Shown: piece after piece, positions 6,917 through 15,074 of the stretch
Layout: each line of letters opens with the position of its first letter
Position numbering within the stretch: position 1 is the stretch's first letter
Assembly: GCA_947624005.1 (NCBI GenBank)
Contig: CANQHV010000016.1
Location: 1-40,827 of the forward strand
DNA from: an uncultured Clostridia bacterium
GTDB taxonomy: Bacteria > Bacillota > Clostridia > Christensenellales > Borkfalkiaceae
Reading direction: 5' to 3'
Length of the DNA stretch: 40,827 nt
Position numbers and translations under genes: made by a program
The notes under the pieces: generated by a model
What the model saw: the letters and a program-made list of their open reading frames with translations, nothing else
What the model was told of the DNA's origin: nothing
Database searches by the model: none

Positions 6917-9286
6917 ATGCCCGATTTTAAGTATTACAAAAACTTAATATCGCCGCACCGCGAGCCGGATAAGCAGTTTTTTCTCGACTTGTGCGACGGG
7001 GAAAAGTCGCTTGCGTACGAAAGCGAGCGGCTGTCCGCTGTAATGACAGTGCTTAAAGCCGTGCATATTTCGAGGCTGTTAAAGCGCATACGCGAAGCGC
7101 GCGCCGAAAAAGACGCGCTTATGTCCTCGCCCGACTACGACGCGGAAAAGTACCGCAGAGTGTTAAAGCTCAATGCGGAAATTTCGGCGTGCCGCAAAAA
7201 GATAGGGGAGTACAAGCCCTTTTTTACCGAGCCGTATTTCGCGAGAATGGACTTATGCGACAATGTCGAGGGGTACAATTCGTACTATATCGGAAAGCGC
7301 GGCGACGAAAGCCTCGAAATAGTCGATTGGCGCGCGCCCGTCGCACGCAGATACTACCAGAAAAGCCGACTTTCGTTTACGATAAACGAATACGAATACA
7401 AGGTGGCGTTAAGGCGTGCGATACGCGCGCACAACGGCAAAATAGAGGACGTGCGCAACGAATACCTCGCGCTTAAAGACTACCTGCCCGAAAAAGAGGC
7501 GGTCGGGCTTGCGGGCGAGGCGATTTTCGACCCCTTTTTAAAGGAGATACTGCGCGGGCGCAAGGAAAAAGAGGAAATCTCGGACATAATCGAAACCATA
7601 CAGGAAAAGCAGTACGAAATAATAACTCTGCCCGACGGGGACGAGTTCGTATTGCAGGGCGTGGCGGGAAGCGGCAAAACTATGATTATGCTGCACAGAC
7701 TGTCGTATATAATGTACAACAGCGACGCGGTAAAGCCGTCTGACGTGCTTGTAATCACCCCGTCCGATTCGTTCAACGCCTTTATCGACGAGCTTTCGGA
7801 AGTGCTCGAACTCGAAAAGGTGCGCACGTCCACGCTCGAAAACTACTTTTTAAGCCTTGTAAAAAGCGCGGGCGTAGACGCGAAAACCCGCCTCGATTAT
7901 TCGGTAAAGCCGCCCGAGGAATACCTTTCGTACATCTATTCGGAAGAATTTACGCGCGACGTGCGCGCGAAAATCGCAACCGTGCACGACAGCGTTTACG
8001 GGCTTTTCGCTTCCGACGAATGCCGGGGTTTCTGCGCGCGCGCCGAACAGAGCTGCGAGCGCGCCGTTTCGCTGTACGACGAAATCAAAAACGCCTCGCT
8101 CCGCGTCCGCCGTTGCGTACTGGGCGAGATAAAGGAAAAGGAGGGCGGGCTGTACTACACCAAGCCCTTCCGCGAAATGTTCAACTGCGTTTACGACGCG
8201 CGCGAATTTATGTCGCTTACGCTCGGCGACGACAGAATGAAAGAGTACGCCTACTTTTTCAGACAGCTTATAAGCTTTTATAAGTCGGTAAGATTTCTGC
8301 GCCGTTCGTCCGCGGCAGTATGTTCGCACGCCTTAGACGACCTTTCGAAACTTTATACCGACGTCGAAAAGGAAATGAACGACTTAAAGCGTTACAAGCA
8401 GATAATAGGCGGGCAGGAAATACTGACTTACGCCGAGCGCATTGCAAAGCGCGGCGAACTTCTCGGCGAAATCTCCGCCGCCAAAGAAAAGGTGAAAAAC
8501 ATTTCCGCCGAGCTTTCGGTCGTCTGCGAATTTTCGCAGGCGCTCCGCGGCGAGCCGTATTTTGCGGCTATGGGGAAGTGCGCGGGCGCGGCGCAGATAG
8601 CTTCGTTCTTTTACCGCGAAACGGTAAAAAAGGCAAAGGAAAGGCACTGCGTGCCTACCGAAAAACTCTGCCGCTCCGACCCGTACGCGATATCGCTTAT
8701 CCTTGCCGAAACGGGCTTCGAACTTTCGCCCAAGTTCGCGTATATCTTCGTGGACGAGGCGCAGGATATCTCTCTTCCCGAATACGGGGTGTTAAGGCGG
8801 GTCAACCCGCGCGCGGCGTTCAACGTGTTCGGCGATTTAAAGCAAAACGTCACCCCGTGGCGCGGGGTAAAGCGGTGGGAGGCTTTGGGGCTTAAACAGT
8901 TCGACCTTTCCCTAAACTACCGCAACACCAACCAGATTGTGGGTTTTGTCGCGCAAAAGCTCGGCATAAATATGCAACCCGTCGGCTTCGACGGCGAAGA
9001 GGTCGAATTCATCGCGGAAAGCGACATACGCAGGTATCTTTCGGACAAGCGCGGACTGCGCGCCGTGATAACTGCCGAAAACAAGATAGATTATTACTTC
9101 AAAAAGAGCTATTCGCGGCTTTCCGAGGCGGGCAAGGTTTCGAAGAGCAAGATAAACATAATGACCGTGTACGAAAGCAAGGGTCTGGAATTTACCGCCG
9201 TCGCGGTCTGCGAAGAGGGTATGAGCGATAACGAAAAGTACATTGCCTACACCCGCGCCTTAAAACAGCTTGCGATAGTTAAATAA
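6917..9286 (+). CDS. helD: HelD-type UvrD-like ATPase (RNA polymerase recycling factor)
   Basis: HelD is a superfamily 1 motor that releases stalled RNA polymerase from DNA. The 789-residue length matches the Bacillus protein. An N-terminal charged helical hairpin (about residues 40-105) fits the secondary-channel arm. The block YYIGKRGDE then VDWRAPVARRYY (about 130-150) is typical of HelD and absent from UvrD/PcrA. Walker A is GVAGSGKT near 255, the Walker B region is FVDEAQDIS near 610, and later motifs include LNYRN, MTVYESKGLEF and YIAYTRA. The ATG at 6917 lies 20 bases after the -10 box with only a weak GGTAG ribosome site. A terminator lies upstream, so it is transcribed alone. Confidence 0.8.
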   Translation: MPDFKYYKNLISPHREPDKQFFLDLCDGEKSLAYESERLSAVMTVLKAVHISRLLKRIREARAEKDALMSSPDYDAEKYRRVLKLNAEISACRKKIGEYKPFFTEPYFARMDLCDNVEGYNSYYIGKRGDESLEIVDWRAPVARRYYQKSRLSFTINEYEYKVALRRAIRAHNGKIEDVRNEYLALKDYLPEKEAVGLAGEAIFDPFLKEILRGRKEKEEISDIIETIQEKQYEIITLPDGDEFVLQGVAGSGKTMIMLHRLSYIMYNSDAVKPSDVLVITPSDSFNAFIDELSEVLELEKVRTSTLENYFLSLVKSAGVDAKTRLDYSVKPPEEYLSYIYSEEFTRDVRAKIATVHDSVYGLFASDECRGFCARAEQSCERAVSLYDEIKNASLRVRRCVLGEIKEKEGGLYYTKPFREMFNCVYDAREFMSLTLGDDRMKEYAYFFRQLISFYKSVRFLRRSSAAVCSHALDDLSKLYTDVEKEMNDLKRYKQIIGGQEILTYAERIAKRGELLGEISAAKEKVKNISAELSVVCEFSQALRGEPYFAAMGKCAGAAQIASFFYRETVKKAKERHCVPTEKLCRSDPYAISLILAETGFELSPKFAYIFVDEAQDISLPEYGVLRRVNPRAAFNVFGDLKQNVTPWRGVKRWEALGLKQFDLSLNYRNTNQIVGFVAQKLGINMQPVGFDGEEVEFIAESDIRRYLSDKRGLRAVITAENKIDYYFKKSYSRLSEAGKVSKSKINIMTVYESKGLEFTAVAVCEEGMSDNEKYIAYTRALKQLAIVK

Positions 9287-9323
9287 AAGACTTAAAATAA
9301 ACTTCAAACGGGGCTGAAAAAAG

Positions 9324-9352
9324 TTGACTTATCGCACGGCGTTTGATATAAT
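9324..9352 (+). promoter_or_regulatory. rpsU promoter
   Basis: TTGACT at 9324-9329, 17-base spacer, TATAAT at 9347-9352: near consensus, as expected for a ribosomal protein gene. Confidence 0.8.
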
Positions 9353-9399
9353 TTGTTAGCATTGAAATTTAAGCGGTAGGCAAAGGAGGGTAGAAAGGT

Positions 9400-9576
9400 A
9401 TGTCAACCATCAAAGTGGGCGAAAACGAGTCGGTCGAATCGGCGTTGCGCCGTTTCAAAAGAAAGTGCTCGCGCGACGGTATAATCGGCGATTTGCGCCG
9501 CAAGGAGTTTTACGAATCTCCCTCCGTCAAAAGGCGTAAAAAGAGCGAAGCCGCGAGAAAGAGAAACAAAAACTGA
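9400..9576 (+). CDS. rpsU: 30S ribosomal protein S21
   Basis: The 58-residue product begins [10 protein letters not shown], continues [12 protein letters not shown] and ends in a basic tail rich in Lys and Arg, the normal S21 pattern and length. S21 joins the small subunit platform near the anti-Shine-Dalgarno region and helps initiation. The ribosome binding site AGGAGGG is strong. The gene has its own near-consensus promoter and a strong terminator, so it is monocistronic. Confidence 0.97.
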   Translation: MSTIKVGENESVESALRRFKRKCSRDGIIGDLRRKEFYESPSVKRRKKSEAARKRNKN

Positions 9577-9583
9577 TACAAAA

Positions 9584-9615
9584 GGTCTGCCGAACGGGGT
9601 TCGGCGGACCTTTTT
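9584..9615 (+). terminator. rpsU terminator
   Basis: A 12-bp stem (9584-9595 with 9599-9610, one G-T pair), loop GGG, followed by TTTTTC. Confidence 0.9.
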
Positions 9616-9658
9616 CTTTTATTTTCAAGTCGATATAAGTCGAAAAATGCAGGTAGTT

Positions 9659-10036
9659 ATGGACGATATAAAAAGTATGGCGCGCGCCGCGAAAAAGCGT
9701 ATGAAGAGTAATTTCTGGGAAGAATGCAAAAAAAATCTCGACGAAGACGCAAAAAAAGCGATGGACCTCGGCGTGGGCGAAGTGCGCGCCAAGTCCGAAC
9801 TTTCGAGAAGAGTGAAAAACGAGGTAAAGGGCGAAAAGGCGGACGACTTTTATCTGCGCGTCAAAAAACTTTTGGACGAGGAAGGCGAGGTGTCGGACGC
9901 AATAGGCAGGCTCACCGACCACGAGGTGTACGACAAGCTTTCTTACGAAGAAAAGCAAAGGTATAATCTGCAACTTTCGGCAAAGTATCTTGCCGCGCTC
10001 GAAAAATACCGTCGGGAAAAGGAAATTAAATTTTAA
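9659..10036 (+). CDS. Small charged helical protein of unknown function
   Basis: A 125-residue protein with no motif that I recognise. It is rich in Lys, Glu and Asp, has no hydrophobic segment, and looks almost wholly helical. The ATG at 9659 follows AGGTAG; another ATG four codons earlier has no site. It lies between the rpsU terminator and its own terminator, which begins right at its stop codon. No separate promoter is obvious in the 40 bases upstream, so it may depend on read-through from rpsU. Confidence 0.65.
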   Translation: MDDIKSMARAAKKRMKSNFWEECKKNLDEDAKKAMDLGVGEVRAKSELSRRVKNEVKGEKADDFYLRVKKLLDEEGEVSDAIGRLTDHEVYDKLSYEEKQRYNLQLSAKYLAALEKYRREKEIKF

Positions 10037-10079
10037 AAACCGCGGCGCGCGGGGGCAACCCCCGCGCGCCGCGGTTTTT
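10035..10079 (+). terminator. Strong terminator with long GC stem
   Basis: AAAAACCGCGGCGCGCGGGG-type arm pairs perfectly with its complement across a CAA loop and runs into five T. The A-run on the left makes it work in both directions. Confidence 0.9.
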
Positions 10080-10113
10080 CCCCGTTATTTATTCCGATTT
10101 GCGGGGTAAACAA

Positions 10114-10142
10114 TTGAATTTTCAAAAGCGGTATGGTACAAT
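10114..10142 (+). promoter_or_regulatory. pcrA promoter, probably leaderless
   Basis: TTGAAT at 10114-10119, 17-base spacer, TACAAT at 10137-10142. Only six bases (AATACT) separate the -10 from the ATG at 10149, so the expected first base of the transcript is the A of the start codon. No Shine-Dalgarno sequence is present. Confidence 0.6.
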
Positions 10143-10148
10143 AATACT

Positions 10149-12398
10149 ATGGACGAAATTCTCGACAATCTCAACGAAGAGCAGATAAAACCCGTCAAAG
10201 AAACCGAGGGCGCGGTGCTTGTGCTCGCGGGGGCGGGAAGCGGCAAAACCCGCGTTCTTACAAGCCGCATAGCCTATATTCTGCGCGAGGGCAAAGCCAC
10301 CCTTTCGGGAATACTCGCCATAACTTTCACAAACAAAGCCGCGCAGGAGATGAAAGACCGCCTCGCCCGCTTTACGGGCGGCGAGGGCAAATGGATATGC
10401 ACAATTCACTCGATGTGCGTTAAAATTCTGCGCGAATTTGCCGACCGCGCGGGCTTGAAACCCAATTTTTCCATATACGGCGACGCCGAGCGGAACAACC
10501 TTATAAAAAAGATATTCAAAGAACTCGATTTCGACGACGAAAAACTTTTAAAAAGCGCGAAATACCACATAGGCAACGCGAAAATGCTCGGACTCGACCC
10601 CGATATCTACGGCAGAAAATTCGCCTACGAGCGGGGAATGGACGACATAGTTGTGATTTACGAAAAATATCAGCGGCGGCTGCGCGAAAACAACGCGCTC
10701 GACTTCGACGACCTCTTGATGGAAACCCTGCGCCTTTTGCGGCGGGACGTGGAAACGCTCGACTTTCTGTCGGACAAGTTCAGATATATCCTTGTGGACG
10801 AATTTCAGGACACCAACGCCGTGCAGTACAACATAATCAAACTGCTTGCGAAAAAGCACAAAAATCTGTTCGTCGTGGGCGACGACGACCAGTCGATATA
10901 CGGCTGGCGGGGCGCGGAAATAGAAAATATTTTAAAATTCGACAAGGACTTTCCCGAGGCGAAAATTTTCAAGTTGGAGCGCAACTACCGTTCGACGAAG
11001 TCCATTCTCGAACTTGCCAACTGCATAATAAAACGCAATTCTTCCCGCCGCGGCAAAACTCTGTGGACGGACGCGGCGGAGGGTCAGAAACCCGTATACT
11101 ATCAGGCGGAAGAAGAGGCGCAGGAAGCGCTGTACGCCGCGCGCATAATACGCGACGGGGTAGCGGCGGGCGCGCAATATTCCGACTTCGCCGTGCTTAT
11201 GCGAATAAACGCGCTTACGCGCTCGTACGAACAGGAATTTTCGAAATACGGCATACCTTACAAGGTTTTCGGCGGCTTTAAATTCTTCGAAAGAAAGGAA
11301 ATCAAGGATATACTCGCATATCTGCGCTTAATTTCCAACCCGTTCGACAGCGAGGCGGCCGAAAGGATAATAAACGTGCCCCGCCGCGGCATAGGCGAAA
11401 AAACCATAGCCGCGATGTACGAATATTCTGACGGCGCGGGGCTTTCGCTTTACGACGCCGCGCTCGACTGCGACCGACTCGGAATCCCGCAATCCGCCAA
11501 AGACAGGGTGACCGATTTCGCGAATTTAATAAAGGGCTTCGTAATCTCGGCGCAGACGTCGCCGATAGGCGAACTTGTCCGCGAAGTCATATCCCTTTCC
11601 GACCTCCGCTCGGCGTATGACGACGGCACCGACGACGGCGACGCGAAACTCGCCAACCTCGACGAATATATCGCATCCGTGGACGATTTCTGCCGCCTTA
11701 ACCCCGAAGCGACCCTCGACGAATATTTAAGTCAGCTGTCGCTGTATTCCGACCTCGACGATATGGACGACGGCAACTACGTCACGCTCGCAACCATACA
11801 CGCCGTAAAGGGTCTGGAATTTCCCGTCGTGTTCGTCTGCGGTCTTGAAGAGGGGATAATGCCCACTTCGCGCGCCGAAGGCGAGGACATAGAAGAAGAG
11901 CGCAGGCTTATGTACGTCGCGATAACCCGCGCGCAGAAAAAGCTGTATCTCACCCGCTCGAAGTCGCGCTATCTGTACGGCCACAGGGATATAACCGCGC
12001 CCTCGCGCTTTATCGGCGAACTTGCCGAAGTTCTGCCGTCCGCCGCTTCGAACGACGGACTGCGGCAGTATTCCCGATACGACGGATACTCCTATCGCGG
12101 CGCGGGCTACCGTCAGCCACGCGCAAGCGCGTACGAAGACAGCGGGTATCAAAGCGATTTGCCGTTCGGAACGGGCGCGGTTTCGTCTTTCAAACCCTCG
12201 TTCGGCGGGCTTTACGGCTCGCGCGCAAAACAGGCTTCGGAGGGCAAGTACTCCGTGGGTATGCGCGTAAAACACCCCAAGTTCGGCGTGGGAATGGTGG
12301 TAGCCGTTAAAAACGGCGGAAACACAATCAACGTCGCGTTCGACGGGCAGGGCGTAAAAGAGCTTTCCGCTTCGCTCGCGCCGCTTGAAATTTTATAA
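10149..12398 (+). CDS. pcrA: ATP-dependent DNA helicase PcrA (UvrD family)
   Basis: A superfamily 1A 3'-5' helicase for repair and for clearing proteins from DNA. The 749-residue product shows the motifs in order: LAGAGSGKT (I), ITFTNKAAQEM (Ia), LVDEFQDTN (II), GDDDQSIYGWRGA (III), LERNYRS (IV), TIHAVKGLEF (V) and YVAITRAQ (VI). The C-terminal 55 residues hold the PcrA Tudor-like fold (VGMRVKHPKFGVGMVV), which contacts RNA polymerase. The linker before it is rich in Tyr, Ser and Gly. It is followed by ligA after 42 bases, the usual Gram-positive order. The start at 10149 is fixed by the promoter just upstream. Confidence 0.96.
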   Translation: MDEILDNLNEEQIKPVKETEGAVLVLAGAGSGKTRVLTSRIAYILREGKATLSGILAITFTNKAAQEMKDRLARFTGGEGKWICTIHSMCVKILREFADRAGLKPNFSIYGDAERNNLIKKIFKELDFDDEKLLKSAKYHIGNAKMLGLDPDIYGRKFAYERGMDDIVVIYEKYQRRLRENNALDFDDLLMETLRLLRRDVETLDFLSDKFRYILVDEFQDTNAVQYNIIKLLAKKHKNLFVVGDDDQSIYGWRGAEIENILKFDKDFPEAKIFKLERNYRSTKSILELANCIIKRNSSRRGKTLWTDAAEGQKPVYYQAEEEAQEALYAARIIRDGVAAGAQYSDFAVLMRINALTRSYEQEFSKYGIPYKVFGGFKFFERKEIKDILAYLRLISNPFDSEAAERIINVPRRGIGEKTIAAMYEYSDGAGLSLYDAALDCDRLGIPQSAKDRVTDFANLIKGFVISAQTSPIGELVREVISLSDLRSAYDDGTDDGDAKLANLDEYIASVDDFCRLNPEATLDEYLSQLSLYSDLDDMDDGNYVTLATIHAVKGLEFPVVFVCGLEEGIMPTSRAEGEDIEEERRLMYVAITRAQKKLYLTRSKSRYLYGHRDITAPSRFIGELAEVLPSAASNDGLRQYSRYDGYSYRGAGYRQPRASAYEDSGYQSDLPFGTGAVSSFKPSFGGLYGSRAKQASEGKYSVGMRVKHPKFGVGMVVAVKNGGNTINVAFDGQGVKELSASLAPLEIL

Positions 12399-12440
12399 AA
12401 GTCGCAATACAGTTACATATTTTTCCGCGGAGGAACGATA

Positions 12441-14381
12441 ATGGACAGAATACGCTATCTTATAGACACGCTTAACAGATGGGCTTACGAATACTACGTT
12501 CTCGACAGTCCCACGGTTTCGGACAGAGAATACGACAGGCTGTACGACGAGCTTAAACAGCTCGAACTCGAAACGGGCAAAGTCGAATTCGACAGCCCCA
12601 CCCGCCGCGTGGGCGGCGAGCCGATAAAGGCGTTCGCGCGCCACAAGCATATAGCGCGCCTTTACAGCCTCGACAAATGCGTTTCGCCCGACGAGCTTGA
12701 CGCCTTTTTCACCCGACTCAAAAAAATTATAACCCCGTCTATGGGCTACACCGTCGAATATAAATACGACGGGCTTACGATGTGCCTTACTTACGAGGGC
12801 GGCAAGTTCGTCCGCGCGACCACCCGCGGCAACGGCGTCGAGGGCGAGGACGTCACCGCGCAGTGCCTTACCATACGTTCGTTTCCGCTCGCGATAAGCT
12901 ATAAGGGCGTTCTCGAAGTTCAGGGCGAGGCGATAATACGCCTTTCCGCGCTCGAAGAATACAACAAAACCGCGAAAGAACCGCTTAAAAACGCGCGCAA
13001 CGCGGCGGCGGGCGCGATTCGCAACCTCGACCCCGCGATAACCGCCGAGCGCAAGCCCGAAATACTTTTTTACAACGTCAACTATATGTCCGAGGGCGAG
13101 CTTTTGTCGCAGGAGCGGCATTTTGAATTTTTAAAGGAACAGGGCTTCAAAACCTTTCCGTTTCTGCGCGTGTGCGCCACCGAAGCCGACGTCAGGGCGG
13201 CTATCGACGAAATCGAGGTCGGGCGCAAGTCGCTCGACGTTCTCACCGACGGCGCGGTCGTAAAACTCAACGAATGCCCCGCGCGCGAAGTTCTCGGAAA
13301 TACCGACAAATTCCCGCGTTGGGCGGTCGCGTATAAATTCGAGGCGGAAGAAACGGTAACCACCGTAAAAAAAGTCGTCTGGCAGGTCGGCAGGACGGGT
13401 AAACTCACGCCGCTTGCCATCGTGGACCCCGTAAACCTCGGCGGCGCGACCGTAAGAAAAGCCACGCTCAATAACTTCGGCGATTTGACAAGAAAGGACG
13501 TCAAGGTGGGCAGTAAGGTGCTTATACGCCGCTCGAACGAGGTAATACCCGAAATTTTGGGCGCGGTCGAACACGTCGAGGGCAGTATCGACGTGCAAAA
13601 ACCCGAATTTTGCCCCTATTGCGGCAGTAAAATTTACGAAAACGGCGCGAATATTTTCTGCCCCAACCGCTATTGCCGCCCGCGGGTTATCGGAAAAATC
13701 GCGCACTTCGCTTCGAAAGACGCAATGGATATCGAGGGCTTGTCCGAAATGACCGCAGGTCAACTGTTCGACGACTTGGACGTTAAAAACAGTTCGCAGC
13801 TTTACTCTTTGACAGCGGACGGTATCGCCCGCCTCGACGGGTTCAAGTCGAAAAAGATATCAAACCTTTTAACGGCGATAGAAAAAAGCAAGTCCGCGCC
13901 CCTCGACCGCGTGCTTTACGCCCTCGGCATAGACGGCGTGGGCAAGGTTGCAAGCCGCGACCTCGCAAAGGAATACAAAAGTATTGCCGCGCTTTCCGAG
14001 GCGACGGCAGAGGACCTCGTCGCGCTTGAAAACATAGGCGACGTCACCGCGCGCGCGATAGCCGAATGGTTCCGCGACGGCGAAAACGCCGCCGAAGTCG
14101 CGCGCCTCAAACAGGCGGGCATAGACCCGCAATATTCCGCGCGTTCGCCATCGTCGGGCGCATTTTCGGGGCAGTTCGTCGTTCTTACAGGCTCGCTTTC
14201 GTCCTATAAGCGGAGCGAGGCGCAGAAGCTTATCGAAGAGCGTGGCGGCGAATGTCAGTCGTCCGTCACCTCGAAAACCACATTGGTAATCGCCGGCGAA
14301 GACGCGGGTTCCAAACTCGAAAAAGCGCAAAAACTCGGCGTCAGAGTAATTTCCGAACAAGACTTCCTCGCAATGCTGTAA
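12441..14381 (+). CDS. ligA: NAD-dependent DNA ligase LigA
   Basis: LigA seals nicks using NAD. The 646 residues run through an NAD-binding Ia domain (YYVLDSPTVSDREYDRL near 18-34), the adenylation site KYDG (Lys near 109), an OB fold, a four-cysteine zinc finger (CPYCG then FCPNRYC), helix-hairpin-helix repeats and a C-terminal BRCT domain. Some usually invariant positions differ: RGNGVEGEDVT in place of RGDGxxGEDVT, LEVQGE in place of LEVRGE, and LKNARNAAAG in place of FANPRNAAAG. The catalytic Lys and zinc ligands are intact, so it should be active. The ATG follows a strong GGAGG. It is the only ligase in the window and sits behind pcrA. Confidence 0.93.
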   Translation: MDRIRYLIDTLNRWAYEYYVLDSPTVSDREYDRLYDELKQLELETGKVEFDSPTRRVGGEPIKAFARHKHIARLYSLDKCVSPDELDAFFTRLKKIITPSMGYTVEYKYDGLTMCLTYEGGKFVRATTRGNGVEGEDVTAQCLTIRSFPLAISYKGVLEVQGEAIIRLSALEEYNKTAKEPLKNARNAAAGAIRNLDPAITAERKPEILFYNVNYMSEGELLSQERHFEFLKEQGFKTFPFLRVCATEADVRAAIDEIEVGRKSLDVLTDGAVVKLNECPAREVLGNTDKFPRWAVAYKFEAEETVTTVKKVVWQVGRTGKLTPLAIVDPVNLGGATVRKATLNNFGDLTRKDVKVGSKVLIRRSNEVIPEILGAVEHVEGSIDVQKPEFCPYCGSKIYENGANIFCPNRYCRPRVIGKIAHFASKDAMDIEGLSEMTAGQLFDDLDVKNSSQLYSLTADGIARLDGFKSKKISNLLTAIEKSKSAPLDRVLYALGIDGVGKVASRDLAKEYKSIAALSEATAEDLVALENIGDVTARAIAEWFRDGENAAEVARLKQAGIDPQYSARSPSSGAFSGQFVVLTGSLSSYKRSEAQKLIEERGGECQSSVTSKTTLVIAGEDAGSKLEKAQKLGVRVISEQDFLAML

Positions 14382-14420
14382 CGCCAATAAGGTGATTCCT
14401 CACCGCGTTCGGAATAATCA

Positions 14421-14459
14421 ATGCGCGGCGCGCGGGCAGTTTGCCCGCGCGCCGCGCAT
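14421..14459. repeat. GC hairpin 1 of a three-hairpin array
   Basis: A perfect 18-bp stem (14421-14438 with 14442-14459), loop GTT. On the minus strand the tip reads GGGCAAACTGCCC. No T-run follows. It is preceded by TTCGGAATAAT, as is the next hairpin. Confidence 0.85.
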
Positions 14460-14476
14460 ATTAAATCGGAATAATT

Positions 14477-14505
14477 AGTGCCGCCCGCAGATTGCGGGCG
14501 GCACT
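14477..14505. repeat. GC hairpin 2 of the array
   Basis: A perfect 13-bp stem (14477-14489 with 14493-14505), loop GAT. The minus-strand tip reads CGCAATCTGCG, the same tip as the terminator at 87-117. Preceded by ATCGGAATAAT. Confidence 0.85.
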
Positions 14506-14528
14506 CATTCATATTATATTTAAATACC

Positions 14529-14564
14529 GCCGCGCGGGGAAGTTCCCCGCGCGGCACACTTTTT
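14529..14564 (+). terminator. GC hairpin 3 of the array, with T-run
   Basis: An 11-bp stem (14529-14539 with 14545-14555), loop AAGTT, then ACAC and five T. It is a plausible terminator for pcrA-ligA, although 150 bases beyond the stop. Confidence 0.65.
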
Positions 14565-14566
14565 CT

Positions 14567-14627
14567 ATGTTTGAACAGTACGTAACTTCGATAGGAACAG
14601 CGGCAAAAAAGATACACCGTCAAACAT
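14567..14627. repeat. Structured 61-bp element, copy A
   Basis: Outer arms ATGTTTGA (14567-14574) and TCAAACAT (14620-14627) pair perfectly. The right part matches the element at 35587-35646 at 34 of 43 positions. In that copy the arms are ACGTTTGA and TCAAACGT, a compensated base-pair change. Function unknown. Confidence 0.6.
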
Positions 14628-14641
14628 TCGGTTTGAAATTG

Positions 14642-14696
14642 TTGACAAAGTAAATTTTGCGGCGTATACTATAATTAATATATGAATACATATTAA
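14642..14696 (+). promoter_or_regulatory. arsR-cadA promoter with ArsR-type operator
   Basis: TTGACA at 14642-14647, 17-base spacer, TATACT at 14665-14670. Directly on the expected start point lies an AT-rich dyad, TTAATAT (14675-14681) with ATATTAA (14690-14696), containing ATATGAATA, the usual look of SmtB/CzrA/CadC operators. Apo-repressor bound here would block transcription until Zn or Cd arrives. Confidence 0.75.
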
Positions 14697-14723
14697 TATA
14701 TTAATTTACGGGAGAGTAAAACT

Positions 14724-15074
14724 ATGGAAGATATGCGTGGCGAAGAGCGCGAGCACGAAAAGCGGCTTGAAAAGGCGCTCGGGCAAATGCCGTCGGAGGC
14801 GGGGCTTGCCGAAATGGGCGCGAGGTTCAAGCTGCTCGGCGAGGCGTCGAGGCTGAAAATTCTGTTTGTGCTTGCGGCGGGCGAATTATGTGTGGAACAC
14901 ATATCGCAGGCGGTCGGCGGCAAGCAGAGCGCGGTTTCGCACCAGCTTAAAATTTTAAAGGACGCGAAAATTTTGAAGAGCCGCCGCGACGGGCAAAAAA
15001 TTCTGTATTCGCTTTCGGACGGTCACGTCATAACGATGCTCGACGTGGCGAAGGAGCATTTGAACTGTGATTAA
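14724..15074 (+). CDS. ArsR/SmtB-family metal-sensing repressor (CzrA/CadC-like)
   Basis: A 116-residue winged-helix repressor that releases DNA on binding divalent metal. The recognition helix region reads AVGGKQSAVSHQLKILKDAKIL. Both known metal sites have candidate ligands. Helix 3 carries ELCVEHIS, close to the ELCVCD motif of CadC. Helix 5 carries DGH, then ten residues, then HLNC, the CzrA/SmtB pattern D-x-H-x10-H-x2-H with Cys in the last place. A Zn/Cd/Pb response is expected. An acidic and basic 20-residue N-terminal extension precedes the fold. The start follows GGGAGAG. The gene overlaps cadA by eight bases and lies just behind its operator. Confidence 0.9.
   Translation: MEDMRGEEREHEKRLEKALGQMPSEAGLAEMGARFKLLGEASRLKILFVLAAGELCVEHISQAVGGKQSAVSHQLKILKDAKILKSRRDGQKILYSLSDGHVITMLDVAKEHLNCD

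Noticed and set aside
9287-9323. Small RNA or tRNA in the gaps around rpsU and in other short gaps
   Set aside because: No cloverleaf, CCA end or conserved RNA motif is seen apart from promoters and terminators.
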